A stretch of 58,022 nucleotides of DNA from Mucilaginibacter sp. (GCA_016763755.1 JAESTD010000031.1:1-58022), one strand, 5' to 3'; positions 1 through 9,583 are shown, counted from the first letter of the stretch. The notes: generated by a model from the sequence alone, not told the origin. Translations and numbers: made by a program.

Positions 1-1428
1 AGCCGTAAATACGGCGGTACAGGCCTGGGGCTGTCTATCAGCAGGGAGTTGGCTACCCTGTTGGGTGGCGACATAAGCCTGAGCAGCGAGCCGGGCGTTG
101 GCAGCGAGTTTGTGCTTACCCTGCCATTTGTGGCGGTATTTGAAAACCACGAGGATGAAGCAGTGCCAACCGTTGAGAACTATCAGCCTGCCGCGCAGAA
201 TTTCCTGCAATCGGTACCCAAAAAGCAAACTGAGCCGGGGCATGAGCCTTTTGTGATAATTGTTGAGGATGACCCTAACTTTGCCATCATATTGCAGGAT
301 TACGCCCGTGACCATGGCTTTAAATCGGTAATGATAAATGAAGGTACCAACGCTGTTGAAACCATCAAGGAGCAACAGCCGGATGCGGTTGTTCTTGATA
401 TCATGCTGCCGGGCAAAGATGGCTGGCAGATATTGAAAGAATTAAAGCAGGATGAAGAAACGCTGCACATTCCGGTTCACCTGATGTCGGCCGGTGAGGC
501 TGCGGCTAACCGTGTGCGTAAAGAGGGCGCTATTAGCTTCCTTAAAAAGCCGGTTAATACCGAAACTCTTGATAAACTGTTTGGCGATATTATGGCCCGC
601 AGCGGTACCAAATTTACCCAGATCTTACTGGTTGAAGATCACAAAGCCCAAAGCCAGGCATTAAAAGACCTGATGCAAAGCCAGGGCATTACGGTAGATC
701 AGGCATTTGATGGCGAGTCGGCATTCCGTATGTTGCACGAGCACGATTACCAGTGCGTGATCCTTGATCTGAACCTTCCGGATATATCAGGACTTGATCT
801 TTTAGACAAAATTAAAGAGGTTGATAAATTTATTTCGTTACCGGTTATCATCAATACCGCTATGGAATTGGATAAAACCTCGGTAAATCGCTTAATGCAG
901 TACGCAAATGCGATGGTTGTTAAAACAAGTAAGTCATCTGATAGGTTAATAGACGAGGTGAACCTGTTCTTGAATAAGATTAGTGAAAATACCCCTCAAG
1001 CAGCAAATAGTACACAGCCGAAACAGAAAATGACAACTAAAGGAAAAGACGCGATAAAGGGTAAAAAGGTATTAATTGTTGATGATGACATGCGGAACAT
1101 CTTCGCATTAAGTAGCGCACTTGAAAGCTATGACCTGGTAGTGGAAATTGCAAATGATGGTGAAGAAGCTTTAACCAAACTTGAAGAGGTAACCGATATT
1201 GATATTGTATTAATGGATATCATGATGCCAAAAATGGATGGTTATGAGGCTACAAGGCAAATACGCAAGCAAAACAAATGGTTAAAGCTCCCTGTTATTG
1301 CCTTAACTGCAAAGGCCATGAAAGATGACCGCGAGAAATGTATTGCTGCCGGTGCTAATGATTACATCACCAAACCGGTTGACATGGACAGGCTGATATC
1401 GCTGATGCAGTTGTGGCTGGATAGTTAA
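1..1428 (+). CDS. Hybrid sensor histidine kinase, C-terminal part (HATPase end + three receiver domains)
   Basis: The 5' end lies outside the window; 475 codons are visible, open from base 1. Residues 5-13 (GGTGLGLSI) are the G2 box of a HATPase_c domain, so this is the tail of a histidine kinase. Three receiver domains follow: acidic pocket 89-91 with phospho-acceptor Asp133, pocket near Asp213 with Asp256, and pocket 361-363 with Asp406 in an [11 protein letters not shown] context. The third has the conserved TAK and TKP motifs; the second is more divergent near its end. Such kinases relay phosphate through several aspartates. The gene sits 3 nt before cheR, so the cluster is probably one transcript. 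Its sensory input lies upstream and cannot be judged. Confidence 0.93.
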   Translation, partial: SRKYGGTGLGLSISRELATLLGGDISLSSEPGVGSEFVLTLPFVAVFENHEDEAVPTVENYQPAAQNFLQSVPKKQTEPGHEPFVIIVEDDPNFAIILQDYARDHGFKSVMINEGTNAVETIKEQQPDAVVLDIMLPGKDGWQILKELKQDEETLHIPVHLMSAGEAAANRVRKEGAISFLKKPVNTETLDKLFGDIMARSGTKFTQILLVEDHKAQSQALKDLMQSQGITVDQAFDGESAFRMLHEHDYQCVILDLNLPDISGLDLLDKIKEVDKFISLPVIINTAMELDKTSVNRLMQYANAMVVKTSKSSDRLIDEVNLFLNKISENTPQAANSTQPKQKMTTKGKDAIKGKKVLIVDDDMRNIFALSSALESYDLVVEIANDGEEALTKLEEVTDIDIVLMDIMMPKMDGYEATRQIRKQNKWLKLPVIALTAKAMKDDREKCIAAGANDYITKPVDMDRLISLMQLWLDS

Positions 1429-1431
1429 TTT

Positions 1432-2268
1432 ATGAAGATACCTGTTACTAAAGATACTATAACAAATACCCAACTAACAGAACTGATAGATATAGTAAAA
1501 AAGATCCACGGTTTTGATTTTAGTGATTACACAGAAGCTTCATTTAAAAGGCGGATAAGCCGTATCCTGATGCTTAAAAAGCTGGAGTTCTATGATCTTA
1601 AACATCTGCTTATTAATGATCATAATTTCTTTCAGTACTTTTTAGAGGAGATAACGGTAAACGTAACCGAGATGTTCCGCGACCCGGCTTTTTACAAAGC
1701 CCTGCGGAGCCAGGTGGTGCCTTACCTCTCAACTTATCAACATGTAAAGGTTTGGTGTGCAGGCTGTTCATCTGGTGAGGAAGCTTATTCGCTTGCGATC
1801 CTGCTTAAAGAGGAAAATTTGCTTAAGCGGTCTTTTATCTATGGTACAGATATTAATACCGAAGTTTTAAACGAGGCCAGGAAAGGTATCTACAGCCTCC
1901 GCAAAATAAAAAGTTACGCAGAAAACTATCTGTTTACCGGTTTGCCCGGCTCTTTAACAGATCATTTTACCATAGCTTATGACGCAGCTGCCATCCACAG
2001 CGAACTGAAACAAAACACGCTTTTCTCGGTACATAACCTCATTTCCGATACCGGTTTTAATGAGTTTCAGATGATCAGTTGCCGTAATGTGTTCATCTAT
2101 TTTGAAACCGAGCTGCAACACCGAATATTAGATCTTTTTTACAATAGTCTATGTCCGTTGGGCTATCTTTGCCTGGGTAATAAGGAAACCATCCGTTCAG
2201 ATGCTTTCCGGAAAAAGTTTAAAGTGATCAATCAAAAAGAAAATATCTATCAAAAAATTGGCTCTTGA
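1432..2268 (+). CDS. cheR: CheR-type protein-glutamate O-methyltransferase
   Basis: A 278-residue protein with the CheR layout: N-terminal helical domain (about 10-75), then a SAM-dependent methyltransferase fold. Visible signatures are VTEMFRD (78-84), the SAM loop GCSSGEEAYS (111-120) and CRNVFIYF (217-224). CheR enzymes methylate glutamates on chemoreceptors. No chemoreceptor, CheA or CheW lies nearby; the neighbours are hybrid kinases and CheB. In Bacteroidota, such CheR/CheB pairs often accompany kinases, so the substrate may be a non-motility sensor (inference). The ATG is 3 nt after the upstream stop, and the end overlaps cheB by 11 nt. Confidence 0.93.
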   Translation: MKIPVTKDTITNTQLTELIDIVKKIHGFDFSDYTEASFKRRISRILMLKKLEFYDLKHLLINDHNFFQYFLEEITVNVTEMFRDPAFYKALRSQVVPYLSTYQHVKVWCAGCSSGEEAYSLAILLKEENLLKRSFIYGTDINTEVLNEARKGIYSLRKIKSYAENYLFTGLPGSLTDHFTIAYDAAAIHSELKQNTLFSVHNLISDTGFNEFQMISCRNVFIYFETELQHRILDLFYNSLCPLGYLCLGNKETIRSDAFRKKFKVINQKENIYQKIGS

Positions 2269-2869
2269 TGATCAAATAAAACAACGCTGGCAAAGCGCAC
2301 GAATACTGCTTTTAGGCGGTTCGGCAGGCTCATTTAAGCTGTTGTTCAGGTTGGTGAAATTATTGCCGATGGATTTTAACAAAACAGTGATCATTGTTAT
2401 CCATCGTAAAAAGAACTTTTTTTCGGAGATAGAGAAACTGTTTGCCGAAAATAGCCGTATGTTACTGCGGGAAATTAGTGACAAAGAACCGGTACAATCG
2501 AACGCTATATATATAGCGCCGGCTAATTATCATTCCCTGGTAGAAAAAGAAGGCTATTTTAGTCTGGATGTATCAGAAGCAGTTTGGTATTCTAAACCAT
2601 CCATAGATGTAACTTTTGAAAGCGTGGCTGAGGTGTACAAAGATCGTGTAACAGCAGTTTTGTTTTCGGGAGCTAACCAGGATGGGGCAGGAGGATTACT
2701 CAAATTGCGGCAAAGCGGGGCGTTAACCATTGCACAGGATCCCGCTGATGCAGAAATGACTGAAATGCCGCAATCGGCAATTGACATCAATGCCGCTGAA
2801 TATATTTTATCTGCCGAACAAATTTTTGAGCTGATACAAACTACAACTGATACCCCCAATACAATTTAA
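2258..2869 (+). CDS. cheB: CheB-type protein-glutamate methylesterase (no receiver domain)
   Basis: A 203-residue CheB catalytic domain. The expected Ser-His-Asp triad is present: Ser22 in GGSAG, His49 in VIHR, Asp142 in GANQDGAGG. It removes methyl groups added by CheR. The usual N-terminal receiver domain is absent, so activation cannot go through its own phosphorylation; the neighbouring hybrid kinases carry the receivers. The only start giving a full-length domain is TTG at 2258, inside the end of cheR; the ATG at 2268 is out of frame. The stop codon abuts the next gene (2870), so translational coupling along the operon is likely. Confidence 0.9.
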   Translation: MALDDQIKQRWQSARILLLGGSAGSFKLLFRLVKLLPMDFNKTVIIVIHRKKNFFSEIEKLFAENSRMLLREISDKEPVQSNAIYIAPANYHSLVEKEGYFSLDVSEAVWYSKPSIDVTFESVAEVYKDRVTAVLFSGANQDGAGGLLKLRQSGALTIAQDPADAEMTEMPQSAIDINAAEYILSAEQIFELIQTTTDTPNTI

Positions 2870-4819
2870 ATGACCCCAATCAATATCCTTATTGTTGACG
2901 ACAGAGAGGAAAATATTGTGGCCCTTGAGGCCTTGCTTACGCGTAGTGATATTAAGCTGTTTACAACAACTTCCCCCAATGATGCTTTAAAAATAGCCTG
3001 GGAAAATCAGATCTCTATCGCCCTTGTTGATGTTCAGATGCCTGAAATGGATGGCTTTGAACTGGTGGAGATGCTAAAGTCAAACCCGCGTACAAAGGAC
3101 ATCCTTGTAATATTTGTTACCGCAATTTCTAAGGAAGCCAAGTATGCCGTTAAGGGTTTTGGCGCCGGTGCTGTAGATTATCTATACAAGCCATTAGACC
3201 CATACATAACATCGGCAAAAGTTGATGCTTTTATACAACTTTGCCGTGCCCAGGACGAGGTAAAGCAAAAAAATGAAGAATTGCATAACCTGGCAGTTGT
3301 AGTAAAAAATAGCGCGGATATCATTTGCTCTGTTAACGCCGATACGCTTAGGATACAAACCATAAACCCGGCGGTAGAAACGATCTTAGGTTACACGCCC
3401 GAAGAGGCCCTCGGCAAAAGTATAGTTGATTTTGCAGTTGAGAACGATAGGCCGACTTTCAGGAAAAAACTGGGCGAGATCATCAAAGATAACCAAAGCT
3501 TTTCTGTAATGGAATTTCAGTTTGGTACGTTTAACAAAAGTGTGATATGGACAGAGTGCAGAGTTTCCTATCGTGCCCGTACCATATTCATGAATATAAG
3601 TGATGTATCGCCTCAGAAAAGCTATGAGCAGCAATTGATTAAATCAAAAGAAGCTGCAGAATATGGCAAAAAAGTTAAAGAGACTTTTTTAGCCAACATG
3701 AGCCATGAGTTACGCACGCCGGTTAACGGCATTATAGGCCTCACCAACCTTCTTAAGAAGACCGAGATTGACGAGCAGCAAGAAAGCTTACTTACTATGA
3801 TGGAAACCTCATCGCGCTCGTTATTGGGGGTAATAAATGATGTGCTGGACCTGTCGAAGATAGAGGCCGGCAAATTCAGTATTGTGCGTACGCCAAACAA
3901 TATACGCGATATTGTTAACAGCGTATACGGTTTGTTAAAATATCAGGCCGATGAGAAAAGTATAGAATTTATACAAGAGGTTGATAACGACGTGCCAAAA
4001 GTGCTGCAGGTAGATTCGTTACGATTGAACCAGATCTTGATGAACCTTATCAGCAATGCGCTTAAGTTTACCGATAGGGGGCATGTAAAGTTAAAAGTAT
4101 CGGTACTGCAAAAGGTTGATGATAGTAAAGTGAAACTTAAGTTTAGTGTGGAAGATACCGGTATCGGCATCCCTTCTGAACGATTAAGCAAGATCTTTGA
4201 ATCATTTGAACAGGCAGAGGATGATACTGCCAGCAAATATGGCGGTACAGGCCTTGGGCTTACCATCACCAAAAAGCTGATAGAACTTAAAGGCGGCGAA
4301 CTCACAACGAGCAGCAAAGTAGGAGAGGGAAGCGTATTTAACTTTACCAACTGGTTTAGCATAGCGCATGATAATAGTGCCCCTAAACCGGTTAAGGTTG
4401 GCAAAAAGTTAGCTCAATTTGTAGATACCCGGGTACTGATTGCCGAGGATAACATGATAAACCAGTTTATGGTATCTAAAATGCTGAAAGACTGGAACGT
4501 TGAGTACGAAATTGCAGATAACGGCAACAAGGTTATTGAAAAGCTGAAAGAAAGTGATTTTGACCTGGTATTGATGGATACCCACATGCCGGGACTGAAT
4601 GGTTATCAAGCTGCACGCACCATCCGTATGGATTTTGTTGAACCTAAACGTAGTGTACCGATTATCTCGTTATCGGCATCGGCATTTGAGCACGAGCAGG
4701 TTGAGGCAATGTCATCAGGTATGAATGATGTGCTGCCAAAACCCTTTGAAGCACATGAACTGCACAACAAGATGGTGAAGCTTTTAAAAAGTAAGGTAGA
4801 CACTAAAGCAACAGTGTAG
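2870..4819 (+). CDS. Hybrid histidine kinase: REC-PAS-HisKA-HATPase-REC
   Basis: A 649-residue soluble hybrid kinase with no membrane segment. Order: receiver (Asp10/11 pocket, phospho-acceptor Asp54), a PAS domain about 140-250, HisKA with H-box His279 in MSHELRTP, HATPase_c (N box about 387-396, DTGIGIP 429-435, GGTGLGL 458-464), then a second receiver (EDN 526-528, Asp570). The N-terminal receiver suggests it takes phosphate from another kinase, perhaps the first gene of the window, and passes it on through its C-terminal receiver. It starts immediately after cheB, and no output DNA-binding domain lies in the cluster. Its last 17 nt overlap the 3' end of the convergent ogt gene. Confidence 0.93.
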   Translation: MTPINILIVDDREENIVALEALLTRSDIKLFTTTSPNDALKIAWENQISIALVDVQMPEMDGFELVEMLKSNPRTKDILVIFVTAISKEAKYAVKGFGAGAVDYLYKPLDPYITSAKVDAFIQLCRAQDEVKQKNEELHNLAVVVKNSADIICSVNADTLRIQTINPAVETILGYTPEEALGKSIVDFAVENDRPTFRKKLGEIIKDNQSFSVMEFQFGTFNKSVIWTECRVSYRARTIFMNISDVSPQKSYEQQLIKSKEAAEYGKKVKETFLANMSHELRTPVNGIIGLTNLLKKTEIDEQQESLLTMMETSSRSLLGVINDVLDLSKIEAGKFSIVRTPNNIRDIVNSVYGLLKYQADEKSIEFIQEVDNDVPKVLQVDSLRLNQILMNLISNALKFTDRGHVKLKVSVLQKVDDSKVKLKFSVEDTGIGIPSERLSKIFESFEQAEDDTASKYGGTGLGLTITKKLIELKGGELTTSSKVGEGSVFNFTNWFSIAHDNSAPKPVKVGKKLAQFVDTRVLIAEDNMINQFMVSKMLKDWNVEYEIADNGNKVIEKLKESDFDLVLMDTHMPGLNGYQAARTIRMDFVEPKRSVPIISLSASAFEHEQVEAMSSGMNDVLPKPFEAHELHNKMVKLLKSKVDTKATV

Positions 4820-5291
4820 TTTGGCCTATGCCCAATACACGGGCTTCGTGTTCTAAAAGCCATTTTTTGCGCCAAATACCACCTGCATAGCCGGTTAAAC
4901 TGCCGTTAGCGCCAATAACGCGGTGGCAGGGAACGACGATCCATAAATGATTACGCCCGTTGGCTGCCGCAATAGCGCGGATAGCCAGCGGGTTTTGCAT
5001 TTTTTGCGACTGCTGTCCGTAAGTAATAGTGGTGCCATATGGGATGCGCAACAACTCCTGCCAAACTTCCTGTTGAAAATCTGAGCCCGGTTGCTTAAGC
5101 GGCAGATCAAACTCTTTACGTGTGCCGTCAAAATATTCATCTAATTGTTTAATGGCTTCATTTAACACGTCAACATCTGTCATCGTTGCTTCCAACCCCT
5201 TTTCATCGCGGATAGAAACCTTGCTGATGAAGCCATCTTCTTCGACAATATGAGTGATTCCTAATGGAGATCTGTAAAAAACCTCGGCCAT
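4803..5291 (-). CDS. ogt: Methylated-DNA--protein-cysteine S-methyltransferase
   Basis: A 162-residue Ogt/AGT suicide repair protein that moves the methyl group of O6-methylguanine onto its own cysteine. The acceptor is Cys122 in the invariant PCHRVIG motif (121-127). The DNA-binding helix-turn-helix precedes it (about 72-110) and the C-terminal GYAGG loop follows. Length matches the single-module Ogt type without an Ada domain. The start is the ATG at 5291, 7 nt from the end of the upstream short-chain dehydrogenase gene, so the two are probably co-transcribed. The 3' end overlaps the hybrid kinase gene tail to tail. Confidence 0.95.
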   Translation of the reverse strand: MAEVFYRSPLGITHIVEEDGFISKVSIRDEKGLEATMTDVDVLNEAIKQLDEYFDGTRKEFDLPLKQPGSDFQQEVWQELLRIPYGTTITYGQQSQKMQNPLAIRAIAAANGRNHLWIVVPCHRVIGANGSLTGYAGGIWRKKWLLEHEARVLGIGQTTLLL

Positions 5292-5298
5292 AATTTGT

Positions 5299-6108
5299 TT
5301 ACTTCTGCTCGAATTTCAATAAGGATTTCAGGTAAACCTTACTCATCTTACTGCCAATAAATCGTGATGGCAAAAAGTTCATAAACACTTTCCCCACGCG
5401 ATTCATCAGCCCTGGTATATAGTTAAACTTGCGGCTAACAAATGCGTGTATGCCTTCTTTTGCAGCCTGTTTTACCGGCATCAGCCAGCCACGTAGTTCG
5501 CCAAATTCGTCGCCGTGGGTCATCTCGGTAGCAATGCCGCCGGGGGCAAAAACGGTGATGGCAAAGTCAGGATTGGCGAGTTCGTTATGCAGCGCATTGC
5601 CGAAGGCGTTAATAAATGCCTTGGTTGCCGAATAAGCTGTTTGGTATGGCACCGGGAAAAACCCCGACATACTTGATACCAGCATCAGTCCGCCTTCTTT
5701 TTTACTGTCCTCAAAATGTTTTACCAGTGCGTTGGTCATGCGCACCACACCGATAACGTTGGTTTTAAGGATGGCTTCAAATTTATCCCATTCTAATTGC
5801 CCGTGGCGGCCAAAGTAAGTAACGCCCGCATTAAGGATAGCACCATACAACTCACCATTGGAAAGGCTTTCAGCAACTACATGATCGGCACCTTCGGTGG
5901 TGGATAGGTCGGCAACAACAACTTTTACCTGGACGCCTGCGGCTTGTTCCAGTTCAACTTTTAGTTGTTCCAGTTTATCGGCGCGGCGTGCGGCTATTAT
6001 GAGGTTAGCTTTATGGATAATGGCCAGTTGCCGGGCCATTTCCTGCCCAAGCCCTGATGACGCTCCGGTAACCAATATCCATTTATTATTTAGCCGCAAA
6101 TTATTCAT
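5299..6108 (-). CDS. Short-chain dehydrogenase/reductase (SDR family)
   Basis: A 269-residue classical SDR. The cofactor motif TGASSGLG is at 14-21, the NAG motif near 93-95, a catalytic serine at 145/146, and Tyr159-x3-Lys163 completes the active site. An arginine pair at 41-42 after the second strand suggests NADP(H). The C-terminus continues past the Rossmann core with a basic, hydrophobic tail, as in the DltE/YqjQ-like group. Substrate unknown. It lies directly upstream of ogt on the same strand. Confidence 0.9.
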   Translation of the reverse strand: MNNLRLNNKWILVTGASSGLGQEMARQLAIIHKANLIIAARRADKLEQLKVELEQAAGVQVKVVVADLSTTEGADHVVAESLSNGELYGAILNAGVTYFGRHGQLEWDKFEAILKTNVIGVVRMTNALVKHFEDSKKEGGLMLVSSMSGFFPVPYQTAYSATKAFINAFGNALHNELANPDFAITVFAPGGIATEMTHGDEFGELRGWLMPVKQAAKEGIHAFVSRKFNYIPGLMNRVGKVFMNFLPSRFIGSKMSKVYLKSLLKFEQK

Positions 6109-6157
6109 GAGGCTAAGTTAGAATTTTTAGGCCGAAGTCTTTAGCAGATAGGCGATG

Positions 6158-6436
6158 TCATCTGATACAAAAATACAGTATAACCACTGCCATCACCTGT
6201 ATACAATAGGTGATGAAAAGCCTTAATGCACCTCTAATTTTCAAAGGAAGAAAAAGATAGACAACATAAGAAAACAGAAACATAACCAACGCCAAAACCG
6301 AAACTATCAAAAGATTTGGCCCTTCCGGATCGTTAATGAATGAGAACAGCGCTCTCGAACAAACAATGGCCGTTATCGCCAAAATTATCAGCGATATTCT
6401 TTTTGACTTGAAATGCAGATCTCTCGTATCATCCAT
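6158..6436 (-). CDS. Small membrane protein of unknown function
   Basis: A 92-residue protein with three predicted membrane segments (about 14-33, 43-65 and 70-90) separated by short polar loops, and a charged N-terminus. I recognise no family. It is read in the same direction as the SDR gene 49 nt downstream and lies divergent from ccmB. The hydrophobic pattern and clean ATG support a real gene, although its size leaves some doubt. Confidence 0.6.
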   Translation of the reverse strand: MDDTRDLHFKSKRISLIILAITAIVCSRALFSFINDPEGPNLLIVSVLALVMFLFSYVVYLFLPLKIRGALRLFITYCIQVMAVVILYFCIR

Positions 6437-6574
6437 AACCTAAAGTTAATGAATTTCAATATCTTATTGAAAATACATACCGGACTACGTTTTGCCCGCA
6501 ATAGCAAATTAAGTTTGGATTAGACTTAAGACTCCGAACTCCCGACTTAAGACTTTTTACATTAAATTCGCAAC

Positions 6575-7258
6575 ATGAAACTGGCGGGGCAAACTATCGA
6601 GCTTTTAAAGAAGGAGATCATACTGGAGTGGCGTTCAAAATATGCCTTTAATGGTATCCTGCTTTATATCGTGTCTACCGTGTTTGTTTGTTATATCTCA
6701 TTCAACCTTAATCCGGGTTTTAAGCAAACGCCGGGATATCCAATAGTTTGGAATATATTGTTTTGGATCATTATGCTATTTGCCTCGGTAAACGCCATAG
6801 CCAAAAGTTTTTTGCAGGAGAGTAAGGCGCGCCTGCTTTATTATTATACCATTGCGCATCCTCAGGCTATTATCCTTTCAAAAACCATTTACAATACCCT
6901 GCTGATGTCGCTTTTAAGCATGTTGGCTTTGGTAGTTTACCTGTTGTTTTTCCCTAGCAAGGTTGATGATATTTTATACTATTTCATTACAGTATTATTA
7001 GGCAGTATGAGCTTTTCTACAGTGTTTACCATGATATCAGCTATAGCATCAAAAGCGGGTAATAATGGCACCCTGATGGCGATTTTGAGCTTCCCTGTAG
7101 TTATTCCGGTGATATTGCTGCTGGTAAAGGTAAGCAAAGCCGCCATGGATGGCATAGACCGTAGCCTCAGTTTAAATAATATTGGTATCCTGGTGGCAAT
7201 AAATGTGATCGTAATTGCCTCATCCCTCATATTATTCCCCTTTCTATGGCGCGACTGA
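6575..7258 (+). CDS. ccmB: CcmB-like haem exporter / cytochrome c maturation permease
   Basis: A 227-residue integral membrane protein with six predicted membrane segments and the CcmB pattern: an amphipathic start with KEIILEWRSK, then the segment ending in NAIAKSFLQES. CcmB is the permease of the CcmAB ABC complex, which drives release of holo-CcmE in system I cytochrome c maturation. The ATPase CcmA is not in the window. The gene opens a + strand ccm cluster, and its 3' end overlaps the next gene by 13 nt, so coupling is likely. Confidence 0.87.
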   Translation: MKLAGQTIELLKKEIILEWRSKYAFNGILLYIVSTVFVCYISFNLNPGFKQTPGYPIVWNILFWIIMLFASVNAIAKSFLQESKARLLYYYTIAHPQAIILSKTIYNTLLMSLLSMLALVVYLLFFPSKVDDILYYFITVLLGSMSFSTVFTMISAIASKAGNNGTLMAILSFPVVIPVILLLVKVSKAAMDGIDRSLSLNNIGILVAINVIVIASSLILFPFLWRD

Positions 7259-8439
7259 TACTTCGCTACATATTATTTATCTGTTTGCTAACGCCGATGG
7301 TTGCATTGGCACAAAACGGTGTTATCATCGGCAAAATAGTTGCTAATGGCACTACTAACCCGGTTGCTAAAGCCAGCGTGTTTTTAAACAATGCCTCTTA
7401 TGGTACGGCCACTGCAGATGATGGTACTTTTGCGCTTCGCGGAGTAAAGCCCGGTCAGTACGATTTGGTAGTTACCATCCTCGGGTACGAGGAATATACC
7501 CAAAAAGTGCAGGTGAACAACAACACGGTTGAGTTGAGCATCAGCCTTACACCTAAGGTAATGATGATGCGAGAGGTAGTAATAACCACCAACGCCGACT
7601 GGAAAAAGAATTACGAGCAATTTAAAAAAGAGTTTATTGGTAATGATGATGCCGCCAAACAATGCAAGGTTGCTAATCCGAGGATACTTAACCTTTCTTA
7701 CACTCGTAGAACGCAAACGCTTGAGGCATCTACCGATGAATTTTTAGAAGTGGAAAACTACGCGTTGGGCTACAAAGTGAAGTTTTTGTTAGCCGAGTTT
7801 ACCAGCAACAATATATCGGGCATTATCAGCTATGCGGGTAAAGCATTATTTGAAGACCTCCCGGGTAGTGCCGAACAGAAAAAGAAATGGAAGGCCAAAC
7901 GCGATGAAGCATATTATGGTTCGGCAAGGCATTTTTACAGGTCATTGTATAAAGACCGCCTGCAGCAAGAAGGTTTCGAGATCTATGATTTTATGCGCAG
8001 CCCGGATCCAAACCGCCCGCCAGAGTGGTTGATAAAGAAGAAGATCAAACAATTCTACGGCTTTAACCGCGACTCGGCCATGTACTGGATTGAGAAAGAG
8101 AATATGCCTAAATGGTATCAGGAGCATTTAACACGTCCTAATTTATCAGCAGCTGCTGTGTTACGCAGAACCGCCGAGCAAGGTATTTATGTAATCACCT
8201 TTCCGCATTATTTATACGTGGTGTATAACAAGCGTTTCGAAAAGGAGAATTTTAAAGATCTTTACCGCCCGCTGGATATGCCAAATTACGAAGCGAGCGT
8301 AATCACCCTCGGGGGAGATTTCGCTGCATTTGACATGAACGGTACGGTGGTAATGAATGCACCGCTTAACGAAGGCACATGGTCAAAATCAAAGCTGGCC
8401 GCCATGCTGCCGGTTGACTATGAACCATCAGATAAATAA
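7246..8439 (+). CDS. Exported carboxypeptidase-regulatory-like domain protein
   Basis: A 397-residue secreted protein. A signal peptide ends near residue 22 (ALAQ). A carboxypeptidase D regulatory-like (beta-sandwich) domain of about residues 24-105 follows, with the typical pattern of T/GxxxP.A.V.L.....GT.TD..G.F.L. The remaining 290 residues match no catalytic family I recognise. Proteins of this build are common in Bacteroidota and their roles are mostly unknown. The start codon lies inside the end of ccmB, and ccmC follows after 227 nt, so it sits within the cytochrome maturation cluster without an evident role there. Confidence 0.8.
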   Translation: MARLILRYILFICLLTPMVALAQNGVIIGKIVANGTTNPVAKASVFLNNASYGTATADDGTFALRGVKPGQYDLVVTILGYEEYTQKVQVNNNTVELSISLTPKVMMMREVVITTNADWKKNYEQFKKEFIGNDDAAKQCKVANPRILNLSYTRRTQTLEASTDEFLEVENYALGYKVKFLLAEFTSNNISGIISYAGKALFEDLPGSAEQKKKWKAKRDEAYYGSARHFYRSLYKDRLQQEGFEIYDFMRSPDPNRPPEWLIKKKIKQFYGFNRDSAMYWIEKENMPKWYQEHLTRPNLSAAAVLRRTAEQGIYVITFPHYLYVVYNKRFEKENFKDLYRPLDMPNYEASVITLGGDFAAFDMNGTVVMNAPLNEGTWSKSKLAAMLPVDYEPSDK

Positions 8440-8666
8440 TCAATCGGTAATTGAGTCATCGAGTCATTAGGTCATTGGGGAATTTTGTTAATCTATTTCT
8501 ATTAGAATTTAGTATTTAAGATTTCTCGTTTAGGATTTACTAATACTCTACCCCAATCCTCATAACTTTTTCAATCCCTATGCTTGCATAGTATAACATT
8601 GCTAATTATGACGCAGGGCGTATAATCGCAAATATCTTATTGTTACATTTGCCCCATATTTTTGAT
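8440..8666. other. Intergenic spacer with degenerate GTCATT repeats
   Basis: This 227-nt gap holds no convincing ORF. Its first part has imperfect tandem copies of GAGTCATC/GAGTCATT/AGGTCATT (about 8453-8478), a kind of tract seen at several gene borders in this window. The last part carries the -7 box of ccmC. Confidence 0.5.
8644..8651 (+). promoter_or_regulatory. Bacteroidota -7 box (TACATTTG) upstream of ccmC
   Basis: TACATTTG fits the TAnnTTTG -7 consensus of the Bacteroidota primary sigma factor and lies 15 nt before the ccmC ATG. No TTG stands at the ideal -33 distance, so this is a partial match. Confidence 0.4.
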
Positions 8667-9344
8667 ATGAAGTTTATATATAAAACCTGGTGGAAGGTAT
8701 TGGCCGTAGTGCTGGTGTTCTACACACTCATATCCGGTCTGCTTTTTCAGGTACCCCGCCTGGATATCCTGCACGAAACAATCCGTAACCTGTATTTTCA
8801 CGTACCCATGTGGATGGCGATGTTAACCGCCCTGGTTATCTCGGTATACTACAGTATTTTATACCTGCGTACAGGTAAAGAGGAACATGATCTTGCCGCA
8901 GTGGAATGTGTAAATACCGGTATGATATTCTATGGCCTGGGACTAATAACCGGCATGCTTTGGGCTAAATATACTTGGGGCGAGTACTGGAGCGGTGACC
9001 CCAAGCAAAATAGCGCAGCTATAGCTTTTTTGCTTTATTGTGCTTACCTGGTGTTGCGTAACTCGATAGATGAGGAACAAACCCGCGCCAAGATCTCTGC
9101 TATCTACAATATCTTCGCATTCCCGATAATGATCGTGCTATTGTTTATACTGCCCCGTATGACCGATTCCCTGCACCCGGGTGGTGCCGGCGGTAACCCC
9201 GGCTTTAACAAATACGATCTTGACAGCCACATGCGCATGGTACTTTATCCCGCTTTTCTCGGATGGAGCCTGTTATCATTATGGATAGCCACCATCCGTT
9301 ACCGTATCCGTTTAATTGAACATAAAAAGAATGCCATCAACTAA
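8667..9344 (+). CDS. ccmC: CcmC/CcsA-family cytochrome c maturation protein
   Basis: A 225-residue, six-segment membrane protein of the haem-handling family. It has the tryptophan-rich WGEYWSGDPKQ motif and the two flanking histidines expected of CcmC (in HVPMWM and in DSHMRM). CcmC loads haem onto CcmE at the outer face of the inner membrane. I chose the ATG at 8667 (MKFIYKTWW) because an upstream in-frame TTG at 8640 only adds nine residues unlike a membrane N-terminus and overlaps the -7 box. The ccmD-like gene begins 2 nt after the stop. Confidence 0.92.
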   Translation: MKFIYKTWWKVLAVVLVFYTLISGLLFQVPRLDILHETIRNLYFHVPMWMAMLTALVISVYYSILYLRTGKEEHDLAAVECVNTGMIFYGLGLITGMLWAKYTWGEYWSGDPKQNSAAIAFLLYCAYLVLRNSIDEEQTRAKISAIYNIFAFPIMIVLLFILPRMTDSLHPGGAGGNPGFNKYDLDSHMRMVLYPAFLGWSLLSLWIATIRYRIRLIEHKKNAIN

Positions 9345-9346
9345 AA

Positions 9347-9583
9347 ATGAAGAGACTTTTAACCCTTATTGTACTGATGTTAAGCTTTGTTGCTGTTAGA
9401 GCGCAAACTGGTAAAAATGTTGAGATGGCTGACGCTTTGCGTGGTTCGGGCAAAATTTATGTTGTGGTAGCAACTATAGCTATTGTATTTGTTGGCCTTG
9501 CCATTTATCTGTTCAGCATAGACAGACGCCTAAAAAAAATCGAAAAAGAAAATTATATCAAAAACCAATCCTATTTTGTTTAA
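9347..9583 (+). CDS. ccmD: CcmD-like small membrane protein
   Basis: A 78-residue protein with an N-terminal signal/anchor (1-19), a second hydrophobic segment (about 37-58) and a charged C-terminus beginning DRRLKKIEKE. This matches the Bacteroidota CcmD family, in which one helix is followed by a basic cytoplasmic tail. CcmD aids the CcmABC complex in releasing holo-CcmE. Position immediately after ccmC supports the call. Confidence 0.8.
   Translation: MKRLLTLIVLMLSFVAVRAQTGKNVEMADALRGSGKIYVVVATIAIVFVGLAIYLFSIDRRLKKIEKENYIKNQSYFV

Noticed and set aside
8640-8666. Longer start for CcmC at TTG 8640
   Set aside because: The extension overlaps the -7 box and adds no membrane-like sequence; the ATG at 8667 fits the family.
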